Of a DNA stretch of 64,000 nucleotides, positions 33,853 through 41,765 are shown piece after piece. How positions within the stretch are numbered: position 1 is the first letter of the stretch; each line of letters starts with the position of its first letter. Position numbers and translations under genes: made by a program. Origin of the DNA: Oscillospiraceae bacterium (lineage in GTDB: Bacteria > Bacillota > Clostridia > UBA1212 > SIG427); NCBI GenBank assembly GCA_015069135.1, contig SVJE01000001.1, positions 62,001 through 126,000 on the forward strand. The letters are read 5' to 3'. Below the pieces are notes generated by a model. It was not told the origin of the DNA and made no database searches. It was given only the letters and a program-made list of their open reading frames with translations.

Positions 33853-35544
33853 ATGAATTATAAAGCATATATTGCAAAAAAGCTTAATGTAAGTGTAGAT
33901 TTGATTGAAACACCACCTAATCCTGATATGGGTGACTTTGCTTTACCTTGTTTTAAGTTGGCAAAGGAATTTCGTAAGGCTCCTCCTATGATTGCACAGG
34001 AGTTGGCTGATAAACTTCAGAACGAAGGAAGCGATCCTTTGTTTTCCGAAGTACAGGTTGCCGGCGGATATCTTAACTTCTTTTTAGATAAGAGCCGTGT
34101 GGCAGAAGAAGTTTTAGGTGAAGTTAAGGCTAAAGGCGAAAGTTTTGGTACAAGTGATGAGGGTGCCGGTAAAAAGGTTTTAGTAGAGTTTTCGTCACCT
34201 AATATTGCAAAACCTTTTCATATCGGCCACCTTGTATCCACAGCTGTTGGTAGCTCAATTGAAAGAATTTACAAAGCTTTAGGCTATGATACTGTTAAGA
34301 TTAATCATATAGGTGACTGGGGAACTCAGTTTGGTAAACTTATCAGTGCATACAAGCGTTGGGGTAAACCTGAGGATATCAAAAAAGACCCGATAAACGA
34401 GCTTCTGAAGATTTATGTTAAGTTCCATGAAGAAGCTGAAAAGGATCCTTCTTTAGAGGAAGAAGGAAGAGAGTACTTCAGATTACTTGAAGAAGGTGAT
34501 GATGAAATTACTTCTTTGTGGCAGTTCTTTGTACAGGAAAGTCTTAAGGAATTTAACAGAATGTATAACATGTTAGGTATTTCTTTTGATTCATATGCGG
34601 GAGAAAGTTTCTATACAGATAAGATGCCTGCAATTGTTAAGGATCTTCAGGATAAGAATATTCTTGAAGAAAGTGACGGGGCACAGGTTGTAAGATTTGA
34701 GGACGAAAATATACCGCCGTGTATTATTATTAAATCCAATGGTACTACAATTTATGCTACAAGAGATATTGCAGCAGCTGTTTATCGTAAGGAACATTAT
34801 GATTTCCATAAGAACATTTATGTTGTAGGAACACCACAGGCTTTACATTTCAAGCAAGTTTTCGGAACTCTTGAGAAAATGGGTCATAGCTGGGCTTCTG
34901 ACTGTGTGCACGTAGGCTTTGGTTATGTTAGATTCCCTGATAAGAGCATGTCTACAAGACACGGTGATGTTATATTCCTTGAAGATGTGCTTAACGAAGC
35001 GGTTGCCAAAACAAAGGATATAATCAAAGATAGTCCTACTTGTAAGATAATTGATGATATTGATGAAGTATCAAGAAAAATCGGCGTAGGTGCCGTGTTG
35101 TTTGCTTTCCTTAAGAATGGCAGAGAAAGGGATATTATCTTTACATGGAAGGATATGCTTGATTTTGAAGGTGAATCCGGTCCTTATGCACAATACAGCT
35201 ATGCAAGAGGCAGAAGCATTTTACGAAAAGCTGATGCTAGTGATATTTCTTATGAAAATGCAGATTTTGGATTACTTACTTCTAAGGATGAGTATGCTCT
35301 TATTAAGGTTATAAACCGTTACGGTGATGTGATAAGAGAAGCTGCTGAAAAGTACGAGCCATGTGTAGTTACAAGATATATTATAGAACTTGCACAGCAT
35401 TTTAATAAATTTTACAATAACTGTAATATAATGAAAACGGAAGGAGAGCTCCAAAAGGCAAGACTTGCATTGGTTGACGCTGCTTGCTCCTGCCTTAAGA
35501 CTGCACTTAACCTCATTGGTGTTGATGTAGTAGAGCAAATGTAG
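33853..35544 (+). CDS. argS: Arginyl-tRNA synthetase
   Basis: A 563-residue class I synthetase. It has the N-terminal Add-1 domain (about 1-100), FSSPNIAKPFHIGHLVST (HIGH region, about 113-130), KINHIGDWGTQFGKL, and RFPDKSMSTRHGDVIFL in place of a canonical KMSKS loop, as usual in many ArgS. The C-terminal anticodon domain carries the family LAQHFNKFYNNC. It shares a transcript with leuS, and a lipoprotein gene begins 2 bases after its stop, so translational coupling is likely. Confidence 0.96.
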   Translation: MNYKAYIAKKLNVSVDLIETPPNPDMGDFALPCFKLAKEFRKAPPMIAQELADKLQNEGSDPLFSEVQVAGGYLNFFLDKSRVAEEVLGEVKAKGESFGTSDEGAGKKVLVEFSSPNIAKPFHIGHLVSTAVGSSIERIYKALGYDTVKINHIGDWGTQFGKLISAYKRWGKPEDIKKDPINELLKIYVKFHEEAEKDPSLEEEGREYFRLLEEGDDEITSLWQFFVQESLKEFNRMYNMLGISFDSYAGESFYTDKMPAIVKDLQDKNILEESDGAQVVRFEDENIPPCIIIKSNGTTIYATRDIAAAVYRKEHYDFHKNIYVVGTPQALHFKQVFGTLEKMGHSWASDCVHVGFGYVRFPDKSMSTRHGDVIFLEDVLNEAVAKTKDIIKDSPTCKIIDDIDEVSRKIGVGAVLFAFLKNGRERDIIFTWKDMLDFEGESGPYAQYSYARGRSILRKADASDISYENADFGLLTSKDEYALIKVINRYGDVIREAAEKYEPCVVTRYIIELAQHFNKFYNNCNIMKTEGELQKARLALVDAACSCLKTALNLIGVDVVEQM

Positions 35545-35546
35545 TT

Positions 35547-36362
35547 ATGAAAAGAATAGGTTGTTTTTTACTTCTGGTTTTAACTATTGTATCTGTTTTG
35601 TTTGTTTCAGGCTGTGGTGAAGATTATAAAAAGGGTGAAAGTTTAAAAATTGTTTCAAGTAATGTTTCTTCATTAACACCAGAGGCGAAAACTTTTGATT
35701 TGTTTAAAACGAAAAGCGGAGAAGAAGCGGATGTGATTTGTCTTCAGGAAATTAATTCTGACTGGAGCAAACTTGTTCTTAAATATCTTGCTACAAAAGG
35801 TGATTATGATTTGTTTGGTTTTTCTAGTCTTGGAAATGATATTTCATCTTTAGAAGAATCCGGAGATGTTATTAATCTTATTGCCTATAACCATGACAAG
35901 TACGAATTTGTGGAAAGTGATAAATTTTGGCTTTCAATGACCATGAGTACTCCAAGTTGTGTTTTGTCAAATGGTGAAACAGGTGATATGGAACGATGTG
36001 TTAACTGGGTAAAATTAAAAAACAAAGAATCAGGAAGAGAATTTGCTGTGGTTTGTTTCCAGTTTGACAAAGAAAGTGATTCTGCAAGATTTTTCTCATC
36101 ACAGCTCATGATAGATGAGATTTGTAGTTTTGTTGCTGTAGATATACCAACGTTTATAGTTGGTGATATTTCATGTGATCAGGTAGATGAACCTTATGTT
36201 TATCTTACACAGTTCGGTTTTACTGATGCAAATACAGGAATTACAAGCGGAACTGAATTTTGTTTCTACACTGGAGATTACATTACAGTTTCCGAATTTA
36301 ATGAAGATTATATAAATAACATTATTTCTTCTGAATTTACTTTAAAAACACCGATTAAATGA
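35547..36362 (+). CDS. EEP-fold lipoprotein with degenerate active site
   Basis: A 271-residue lipoprotein (lipobox VSGC, Cys23) that aligns with the nuclease domain of the next gene over its length: EADVICLQEIN matches EPDVICLQEVN, and RCVNWVKLKNKESGREF matches RCINWVRLQSKESGREF. Only the metal-binding glutamate (Glu68) and one aspartate (GDIS, Asp207) survive. The catalytic His is Gln172, the asparagine of GDWN is Ser, and the IDH and SDHLP motifs are lost. It is therefore probably not a nuclease and may bind a ligand or partner. It starts 2 bases after argS with no clear ribosome binding site. The C-terminal ~100 residues diverge most. Confidence 0.7.
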   Translation: MKRIGCFLLLVLTIVSVLFVSGCGEDYKKGESLKIVSSNVSSLTPEAKTFDLFKTKSGEEADVICLQEINSDWSKLVLKYLATKGDYDLFGFSSLGNDISSLEESGDVINLIAYNHDKYEFVESDKFWLSMTMSTPSCVLSNGETGDMERCVNWVKLKNKESGREFAVVCFQFDKESDSARFFSSQLMIDEICSFVAVDIPTFIVGDISCDQVDEPYVYLTQFGFTDANTGITSGTEFCFYTGDYITVSEFNEDYINNIISSEFTLKTPIK

Positions 36363-36369
36363 GTGAATG

Positions 36370-36400
36370 CACCCCGCTGAAGTTCAGACGGGGTGTTTTT
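36370..36400 (+). terminator. Terminator of the leuS-argS-lipoprotein unit
   Basis: CACCCCG (36370-36376) and CGGGGTG (36389-36395), then TTTTTG. Confidence 0.9.
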
Positions 36401-36401
36401 G

Positions 36402-36430
36402 TTGAAAAATATACGTGAAAGTGATATACT
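36402..36430 (+). promoter_or_regulatory. SigA promoter of the secreted EEP nuclease gene
   Basis: TTGAAA (36402-36407), 17 bases, TATACT (36425-36430), 43 bases before the start codon. Confidence 0.7.
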
Positions 36431-36472
36431 TGTCTATATGTTCTAACGAAAAAATATATATGAGGTGAAAAG

Positions 36473-38383
36473 ATGAAACGTTTTATCGCTCTTATTCTTG
36501 TCCTATCAATTTGTATTCCGATGATGACTTTTTATGTTCCTGCTGAAGCTGCAACAGGAGAAAGCATAAGCCTGTTTTCTTATAACGTATGCGCAAGTGG
36601 TGTAAAGGGAGAATCAATTTCCAGTTATCAGTTAATTGCAAACAGAGCGCAAAGTGTTGTTAACAACCTTTATATGCCTGATGGTTCCGAACCGGATGTG
36701 ATTTGTCTTCAGGAAGTAAACTACGAATGGGCACCTCATTTGATTAGTTCTTTATTTGGTGACAGAGGTTATGGAAGATACGGCTATTGTACTTCCGGAC
36801 AAATGAATGTCAGCGGAAGCGCAGACCAGTGGGATTTGTGCAATATTATTTTCTGGAAAAACAGTAAATATAAAGCTGTTGAAAAGGGGCATTTCTGGTG
36901 TTCAGACAGACCGGATGTTCCATCTGTGTATGAAGGTGGCGATTTTCCAAGATGTATTAACTGGGTTCGTTTGCAAAGTAAAGAATCAGGAAGAGAGTTT
37001 TACGTTGTGTCTGCTCATATTGATGCTAAAAATACTTCTGTAAGAGAACAATCTGCTAAGATGATTGCCCAGAAGATGAACAGTATTGCCGGGAATTTGC
37101 CTGTGATTATGATGGGAGACTGGAATGCAAAGTCTTCGTCCACTGCTTATAAAAATATTACCGGAAATGGATTTGTGGATGCTAAAAGTGTAGCATCCTC
37201 CTCCAGTGGCGGAAGTACATATGTTGGTTTTAGTGGCGGAAGTTCAAGTGTAATTGATCATTGTTTCTTAAGTAAAAACCATTTTACAGTGTCACAGTAT
37301 CAGACTAAAACTACAAAAATGAGCAATGGATACTATCCATCAGACCATTTACCAATAACTGTAACGGCAACAATAACAACAGCTGCTCCAACGCCCTCAC
37401 CGGTACCGACAGCTTCACCAAAGCCAACCGCTTCTCCGAAACCAACGGCTTCACCAACACCAACGCCAACACCAACGCCAACGCCTACACCGGATCCGTC
37501 TCTTACATTGCCTAAAGGTGATTTTTATTCACTGACTACTTCTGATGTAAATGGTTTTAAAGCTGGTGATACGGTTGAAGTTACATTTACCGTTGATGAT
37601 ATTCCTGAGGATATATATTTGTTGACCATAGATATGGATTTCCGGTATGATGAAACTCTTTTATCTCCTGTGGTTGAATCCTTTACATCTACTTGTGATC
37701 AGGTAAATGCTTCAACACCGGAAGATGATGCATGGGAGATGCTTAGACGTGTTGATGATGGAGGTATTATTTATATCGGACTTATGGAAGATAGTGATAA
37801 CTGGCTGGGAACAAACCAAAGCGGTGCTCTTTCAGTTACTTTAGTATTTACAGCTCTTAAAGATAGTACTGAAGGAGATACTTTAGTTTATTCCACCTGT
37901 TGTGAAACAATGACCGTTGATTTTGAAGAAGGATATGGCAATGGTATGATTTCTTATGCAAAATCTACTGATTCTGATCCTTTCAAATTGAAGGATTCAT
38001 CAGCTTACATTATTGATAATGAAAATATGCTTATAAAAGGCATTACAGAGAGTACAACTGTGGATGCTTTTCTGGAAAATTTCGTTAGTACAGAGTTGGT
38101 TGTTCTTAAGAAATCTGTTGAAATTTCCGGAGATGCATTTGTAGGAACCGGTATTGTTGTTACTGATGGAGTCAAAGAATACGTTCTTGTTCAGACCGGT
38201 GATGTAAATGGTGACGGTAAAGTGGCAACTGCGGACTATATGCTGATGAAGAGAGCAATAACAGGCTACACGCTTACAAAAGCTCAGTTTACAGCATCAG
38301 ATATTGATGTTAACGGTAGTATATCAACTTCTGACTATATGAAGGTAAAACGATATATATTAGGTTCATATGATTTATATTAA
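36473..38383 (+). CDS. Secreted EEP nuclease-type enzyme with cohesin-like and dockerin modules
   Basis: A 636-residue secreted protein. Parts: Sec signal (1-27, ending AEAA); EEP domain (about 30-300) with all catalytic motifs intact (SYN Asn38, QEV Glu81, SAHID His182, GDWN Asp216/Asn218, IDH 261-263, SDHLP Asp291-His292); a Pro/Thr/Ser linker (302-343); a cohesin-like beta-sandwich (about 346-500; AGDTVEVTFTVDDIP, LTIDMDFRYDETLLSP); a conserved module (about 518-575); and a dockerin (GDVNGDGKVATADY, SDIDVNGSISTSDY; 577-636). EEP enzymes cleave phosphodiesters or phosphoesters, so a secreted DNase or phosphatase is likely. Having both cohesin-like and dockerin modules suggests it can bridge complexes. 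GAGGTGAAAAG precedes the ATG. Confidence 0.82.
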   Translation: MKRFIALILVLSICIPMMTFYVPAEAATGESISLFSYNVCASGVKGESISSYQLIANRAQSVVNNLYMPDGSEPDVICLQEVNYEWAPHLISSLFGDRGYGRYGYCTSGQMNVSGSADQWDLCNIIFWKNSKYKAVEKGHFWCSDRPDVPSVYEGGDFPRCINWVRLQSKESGREFYVVSAHIDAKNTSVREQSAKMIAQKMNSIAGNLPVIMMGDWNAKSSSTAYKNITGNGFVDAKSVASSSSGGSTYVGFSGGSSSVIDHCFLSKNHFTVSQYQTKTTKMSNGYYPSDHLPITVTATITTAAPTPSPVPTASPKPTASPKPTASPTPTPTPTPTPTPDPSLTLPKGDFYSLTTSDVNGFKAGDTVEVTFTVDDIPEDIYLLTIDMDFRYDETLLSPVVESFTSTCDQVNASTPEDDAWEMLRRVDDGGIIYIGLMEDSDNWLGTNQSGALSVTLVFTALKDSTEGDTLVYSTCCETMTVDFEEGYGNGMISYAKSTDSDPFKLKDSSAYIIDNENMLIKGITESTTVDAFLENFVSTELVVLKKSVEISGDAFVGTGIVVTDGVKEYVLVQTGDVNGDGKVATADYMLMKRAITGYTLTKAQFTASDIDVNGSISTSDYMKVKRYILGSYDLY

Positions 38384-38398
38384 TAAAAAAACATGGTT

Positions 38399-38429
38399 AA
38401 AAGCGCTTGGAAATACCGGGCGCTTTTTT
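38399..38429 (+). terminator. Terminator of the EEP-cohesin-dockerin gene
   Basis: AAAAGCGC (38399-38406) and GCGCTTTT (38420-38427) followed by TT. Confidence 0.85.
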
Positions 38430-38445
38430 GTTGGAATAAGTGCCC

Positions 38446-38474
38446 TTGCTGTAAGGAAAGAATAATGATATACT
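38446..38474 (+). promoter_or_regulatory. SigA promoter of the hydrogenase regulatory block
   Basis: TTGCTG (38446-38451), 17 bases, TATACT (38469-38474), 45 bases before the first DRTGG gene. Confidence 0.7.
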
Positions 38475-38519
38475 GTAGATATATATTTTACGTACAAATT
38501 TATAAAGGAGTGGCTTTAT

Positions 38520-38876
38520 ATGCTTAAAGTTAGGGAAATTGTCGATATTCTTAATGCTGATGTATTGGCCGGCGAGGAAAATATGGACATGGAGATTTAT
38601 TCAGCTTGCGGTGCAGATCTTATGAGTGATGTAATGGCTTTTGTAAAGGAGAGTGTTATTCTTTGCACAGGTTTGGTAAATCCTCAGGTTGTACGTACAG
38701 CTGAAATGATGGATATTAATGTAATCTGCTTTGTAAGAGGTAAGGTTCCGGGTGAACAGGTAATAGAACTTGCAAAAGAAAAGGGAATAACAATTCTGGC
38801 TACAAAAAATCCTTTGTTTATTGCTTGTGGTAAGCTGTATCAGGCAGGTCTTGTAGGAAAGGGTGTTTGGGAGTGA
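38520..38876 (+). CDS. DRTGG domain protein (first copy)
   Basis: A 118-residue soluble protein consisting of one DRTGG-type domain. It opens VREIVDILNADVLAGEEN and has a short alpha/beta core ending in GITILATKNPLFIACGKLY. DRTGG domains are thought to bind small ligands; this stand-alone type often occurs beside [FeFe] hydrogenase genes. It is first in the block, with AAAGGAG before the ATG. The stop overlaps the GTG of the next gene (GTGA). A second, diverged copy lies at 40641. Confidence 0.8.
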   Translation: MLKVREIVDILNADVLAGEENMDMEIYSACGADLMSDVMAFVKESVILCTGLVNPQVVRTAEMMDINVICFVRGKVPGEQVIELAKEKGITILATKNPLFIACGKLYQAGLVGKGVWE

Positions 38877-39301
38877 GCGGTGAAGTTCTTAAGCTGGAAT
38901 ATGACATTGTTGCAGAGGATTTTTCTTCTGCAGGCGAAGCATCCAGCGGTGTTAAAAAAACTATGAAGACACTGGGTATATCTCCTGAAGTTATAAGAAA
39001 AGTTGCAATTGCTATGTATGAAGCAGAAATAAACGCCGTGATTCATGCGGACGGAGGAAAGGCATATGTAACTATTTCTCCGGAAAAAGTTGAAGTTGTT
39101 ATTGAAGACCGCGGTCCGGGTATTCCCAATATCGATCAGGCTATGCAGGCTGGTTGGTCTACAGCTCCCGAAAATATTCGTGAAATGGGATTTGGGGCAG
39201 GAATGGGACTTCCTAATATGAAGAGATATACTGATGAAATGTTTGTAGAAAGTACAGTAGGTGTAGGTACAAAAGTAACTTTGATTGTCTATATTAGTTA
39301 G
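38873..39301 (+). CDS. HATPase (RsbW/SpoIIAB-like) ATP-binding protein
   Basis: A 142-residue GHKL ATP-binding protein without a histidine phosphoacceptor domain. Motifs are the N box EAEINAVIHADGG (about 47-59), the G1 box DRGPGIPN, and the G2 box GFGAGMGLPNMKRY. It resembles anti-sigma kinases but sits in a hydrogenase locus, where such proteins are inferred to take part in redox signalling. GTG 38873 overlaps the upstream stop by 4 bases, with AAAGGG at fair spacing; TTG 38867 is an alternative. No STAS partner is encoded nearby. Confidence 0.82.
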   Translation: MSGEVLKLEYDIVAEDFSSAGEASSGVKKTMKTLGISPEVIRKVAIAMYEAEINAVIHADGGKAYVTISPEKVEVVIEDRGPGIPNIDQAMQAGWSTAPENIREMGFGAGMGLPNMKRYTDEMFVESTVGVGTKVTLIVYIS

Positions 39302-39319
39302 TTTTGATTAAGGTGAGAT

Positions 39320-40651
39320 ATGGAAAAATATTATCATTCTGTAATACTTGATAAAGAACTGTGTATGGGTTGTACTAACTGTATCAAAAAATGCCCTACA
39401 GAAGCTATCAGAGTACAACAGGGAAAAGCTAAAATTTTAAATGAAAAATGCATTGACTGTGGTGAATGTATCAGAACCTGTCCTTATAAGGCGAAAATTG
39501 CCCAAACAGATTCCTGGAGTCTTATGGAGAATTATAAATATAAGATTGCATTGCCGGCTCCGTCTTTGTACATGCAATTCGACCTTAAATATACTAGGGT
39601 ACAGATTCTTGCAGCAATAAAGAAATTGGGTTTTGATTACATATATGAAGTGGCGAGAGGGGCGGATATTGTTACCAAAGCCAGTAATCTTTACATAGAA
39701 AAGCATAAAGAAGATATGCCTTTTATTTCTTCGGCATGTCCTGCTGTTGTGCGATTGTTACGAGTTCGTTTTCCTGAGCTGCTGACAAGACTTATGCCCA
39801 TGGAATCACCAATGGAAGTATCTGCTGCAAATGCAAGGCGGGAATTCTGTAAAATGCATAATGTTTCTCCTGAGGAAGTGGGAGTTTTCTTTATTTCTCC
39901 ATGTGCAGCTAAAATAACAAGTGTTAAAGCTCCTCTTGTTATATCAAAATCCAATGTGGATGGTGTTTTCGGGATTAAAACAGTTTATCCTAAACTTTTA
40001 AGAGTTCTTTCTAAAATTGATACTTCAGAAGTGAAATTACAAGCTACTAACGGTGGTGTAGGTTGGGCTGTGTCCGGTGGTGAAGCTGTAGCACTTAACA
40101 CTGAAAATATTATTTCTGTTGATGGAATACAGAATGTAGTACATGTTTTTGAAGAACTAGAAGATGGTAAACTTGATGATGTTGACTTTATTGAAGCATC
40201 AGCATGTACCGGTGGTTGCCTTGGTGGACCTTTAACAGTTGAAAATCTTTATGTTGCAAAAAACAGATTCCGCAGATACGAGGAAATAAGAAAAGAGGAC
40301 ATAAAGCCGATTGATGAAAGTGAAATGACAAATATTCAGTTTGATAAGTATCCTGAATATGTTGATATAACCACTTTGGACAGTGACATAACTGTTGCAA
40401 TGAGAAAATTAAGAGAAATGAATGAAATCTATAAGCAGTTGCCTGCGTTGGATTGTGGTGCCTGTGGCTCGCCTAGTTGCCGAGCACTGGCAGAAGATAT
40501 TGTAAGAGGTAAGGCTAATATAGAGTCCTGTATATTTGTTTTAAGAAGCAGAGTTCGTGAACTTGCAAAAGAAATGATGGAATTAGAAGGTTTGATGCCA
40601 CCTGTAATGGAGGGTCATATTGTTCCGGAGGAGTTAAAAGATGACAATTAA
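39320..40651 (+). CDS. [FeFe]-hydrogenase-like sensor protein with modified H-cluster site
   Basis: A 443-residue protein: two 4Fe-4S motifs at the N terminus (CMGCTNCIKKCP, Cys15-25; CIDCGECIRTCP, about 45-56), a hydrogenase large-subunit-like domain (about 75-340), and a C-terminal cluster motif (CGACGSPSC, about 377-385). H-cluster motifs are altered: SACPAVVRLL instead of TSCSPGW, SPCAAK instead of MPCxxK, SACTGGCLGGP instead of MxCPGGCxxGGG, although cysteines persist. It has no PAS domain. The family is predicted to sense H2 or redox state rather than to make H2. It shares the block with DRTGG and HATPase genes and overlaps the next gene by 11 bases. Confidence 0.8.
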   Translation: MEKYYHSVILDKELCMGCTNCIKKCPTEAIRVQQGKAKILNEKCIDCGECIRTCPYKAKIAQTDSWSLMENYKYKIALPAPSLYMQFDLKYTRVQILAAIKKLGFDYIYEVARGADIVTKASNLYIEKHKEDMPFISSACPAVVRLLRVRFPELLTRLMPMESPMEVSAANARREFCKMHNVSPEEVGVFFISPCAAKITSVKAPLVISKSNVDGVFGIKTVYPKLLRVLSKIDTSEVKLQATNGGVGWAVSGGEAVALNTENIISVDGIQNVVHVFEELEDGKLDDVDFIEASACTGGCLGGPLTVENLYVAKNRFRRYEEIRKEDIKPIDESEMTNIQFDKYPEYVDITTLDSDITVAMRKLREMNEIYKQLPALDCGACGSPSCRALAEDIVRGKANIESCIFVLRSRVRELAKEMMELEGLMPPVMEGHIVPEELKDDN

Positions 40652-40973
40652 GGATATTTCAGAAAAACTTAATATGAAACTTGTTGCAGGAGATGACACT
40701 AAAGAGGTAACAGGAGTATATGCAGGTGATTTTTTAAGTTGGGTTATGTCTCATGCCTGCCCGGGGGATATGTGGGTTACAGTAATGAATAATATAAATA
40801 TTTTAGCTGTTGCGACACTTACTGATGTCTCTTGCATAGTTATCTCAGAAGACAGTGGCATTGATGAAAGTGTAATAGAAAGAGCGGAAATTCAGGATAT
40901 TACTATACTTACCTGTGAATCCGGAACAGCTGAGATAGTTTATAAAGTGGCTGATTTGTTAGGTAAAATATGA
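40641..40973 (+). CDS. DRTGG domain protein (second copy)
   Basis: A 110-residue single-domain protein related to the one at 38520 (ISEKLNMKLVAGDD near the start; IQDITILTCESGTAEIVYKV near the end). A GGAGGAG ribosome binding site lies within the preceding gene. It overlaps that gene by 11 bases and the PHP gene by 4 (ATGA). The same gene order, with two DRTGG proteins flanking a hydrogenase-like sensor, suggests they work with it. Molecular function unknown. Confidence 0.78.
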   Translation: MTIKDISEKLNMKLVAGDDTKEVTGVYAGDFLSWVMSHACPGDMWVTVMNNINILAVATLTDVSCIVISEDSGIDESVIERAEIQDITILTCESGTAEIVYKVADLLGKI

Positions 40974-41695
40974 AAATATCAGTTGATTTACATATTCATT
41001 CAGATTTGTCTCCATGTGGTGATAGTATGATGACTCCGGGAAACATTGTAGGTATGGCAGTGGTGAATGGTCTTGATGCAATAGCGATTACAGACCATAA
41101 TTGCTGGCTTAATGTTCCTGTTGCTCTTAACTTTGCAAAAGAATATGGTATTACTGTTATTCCCGGAATGGAACTTGAAACAATTGAAGAAATTCATGTT
41201 GTGTGTCTTTTTCCTGATACTGAAGCGATAAAAGCTTTTCAGGAGATTGTTGATAAATCCTATTCCCCGGGTGAAAATATAAGTGATATTTTCGGAAAAC
41301 AAAACATATATGATGAAGATGATGAAATTTTAGGAGAACATATACCGATGCTTCTGGCTCCTACAGGAATTTCCATTGACGACGTTTTTGAAATGGTTGA
41401 TAATTTAGGAGGTATAGCTTATCCTGCACATGTGAACAGAGACTCATATTCTGTTTTAGCATCTTTTGGAATGATGCCTTACGGATATCCTCACAAGGTA
41501 GTTGAAATTTCAATGGACTGTGATATTGATGAATTTGTGGGAAGTTATCCTGAAATGAGGCAGTATAAATTTATCAGAAGTTCAGATGCTCATTATTGCG
41601 AAAAAATCTCTGAGGAGGGGACTTTTATTGAGGTAGACGAAAATACACCTGAAAAAATCATTAAATCCCTTAAATTGGGGAATATAATTTATTGA
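40970..41695 (+). CDS. PHP-domain phosphoesterase
   Basis: A 241-residue metal-dependent hydrolase of the PHP family. Metal ligands are visible: DLHIHSDLSPCG (about 6-17), TDHNC (about 41-45), PGMELET (about 63-69), YPAHVNRDS (about 146-154) and SSDAHYCEKI (about 202-211). PHP enzymes hydrolyse phosphoesters, nucleotides or oligonucleotides. In clostridia this form is often linked to hydrogenase regulators, but its substrate is unknown. It ends the regulatory block; a promoter for hydC overlaps its stop. Confidence 0.85.
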   Translation: MKISVDLHIHSDLSPCGDSMMTPGNIVGMAVVNGLDAIAITDHNCWLNVPVALNFAKEYGITVIPGMELETIEEIHVVCLFPDTEAIKAFQEIVDKSYSPGENISDIFGKQNIYDEDDEILGEHIPMLLAPTGISIDDVFEMVDNLGGIAYPAHVNRDSYSVLASFGMMPYGYPHKVVEISMDCDIDEFVGSYPEMRQYKFIRSSDAHYCEKISEEGTFIEVDENTPEKIIKSLKLGNIIY

Positions 41696-41720
41696 AAATA
41701 TTAACAAACAATGTTATAAT
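41692..41720 (+). promoter_or_regulatory. SigA promoter of the hydCBA genes
   Basis: TTGAAA (41692-41697, overlapping the PHP stop), 17 bases, TATAAT (41715-41720) with TGT before the -10. CTGGAGG lies before ATG 41766. Confidence 0.75.
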
Positions 41721-41765
41721 AATTACAAATGTTTTATAATTATAAAAAACTGGAGGTCGTTTTAA

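Noticed and set aside
37380..37500. CCAACGCC-type tandem repeats
   Set aside because: They encode the Pro/Thr/Ser linker of the EEP-cohesin-dockerin protein and keep the frame.
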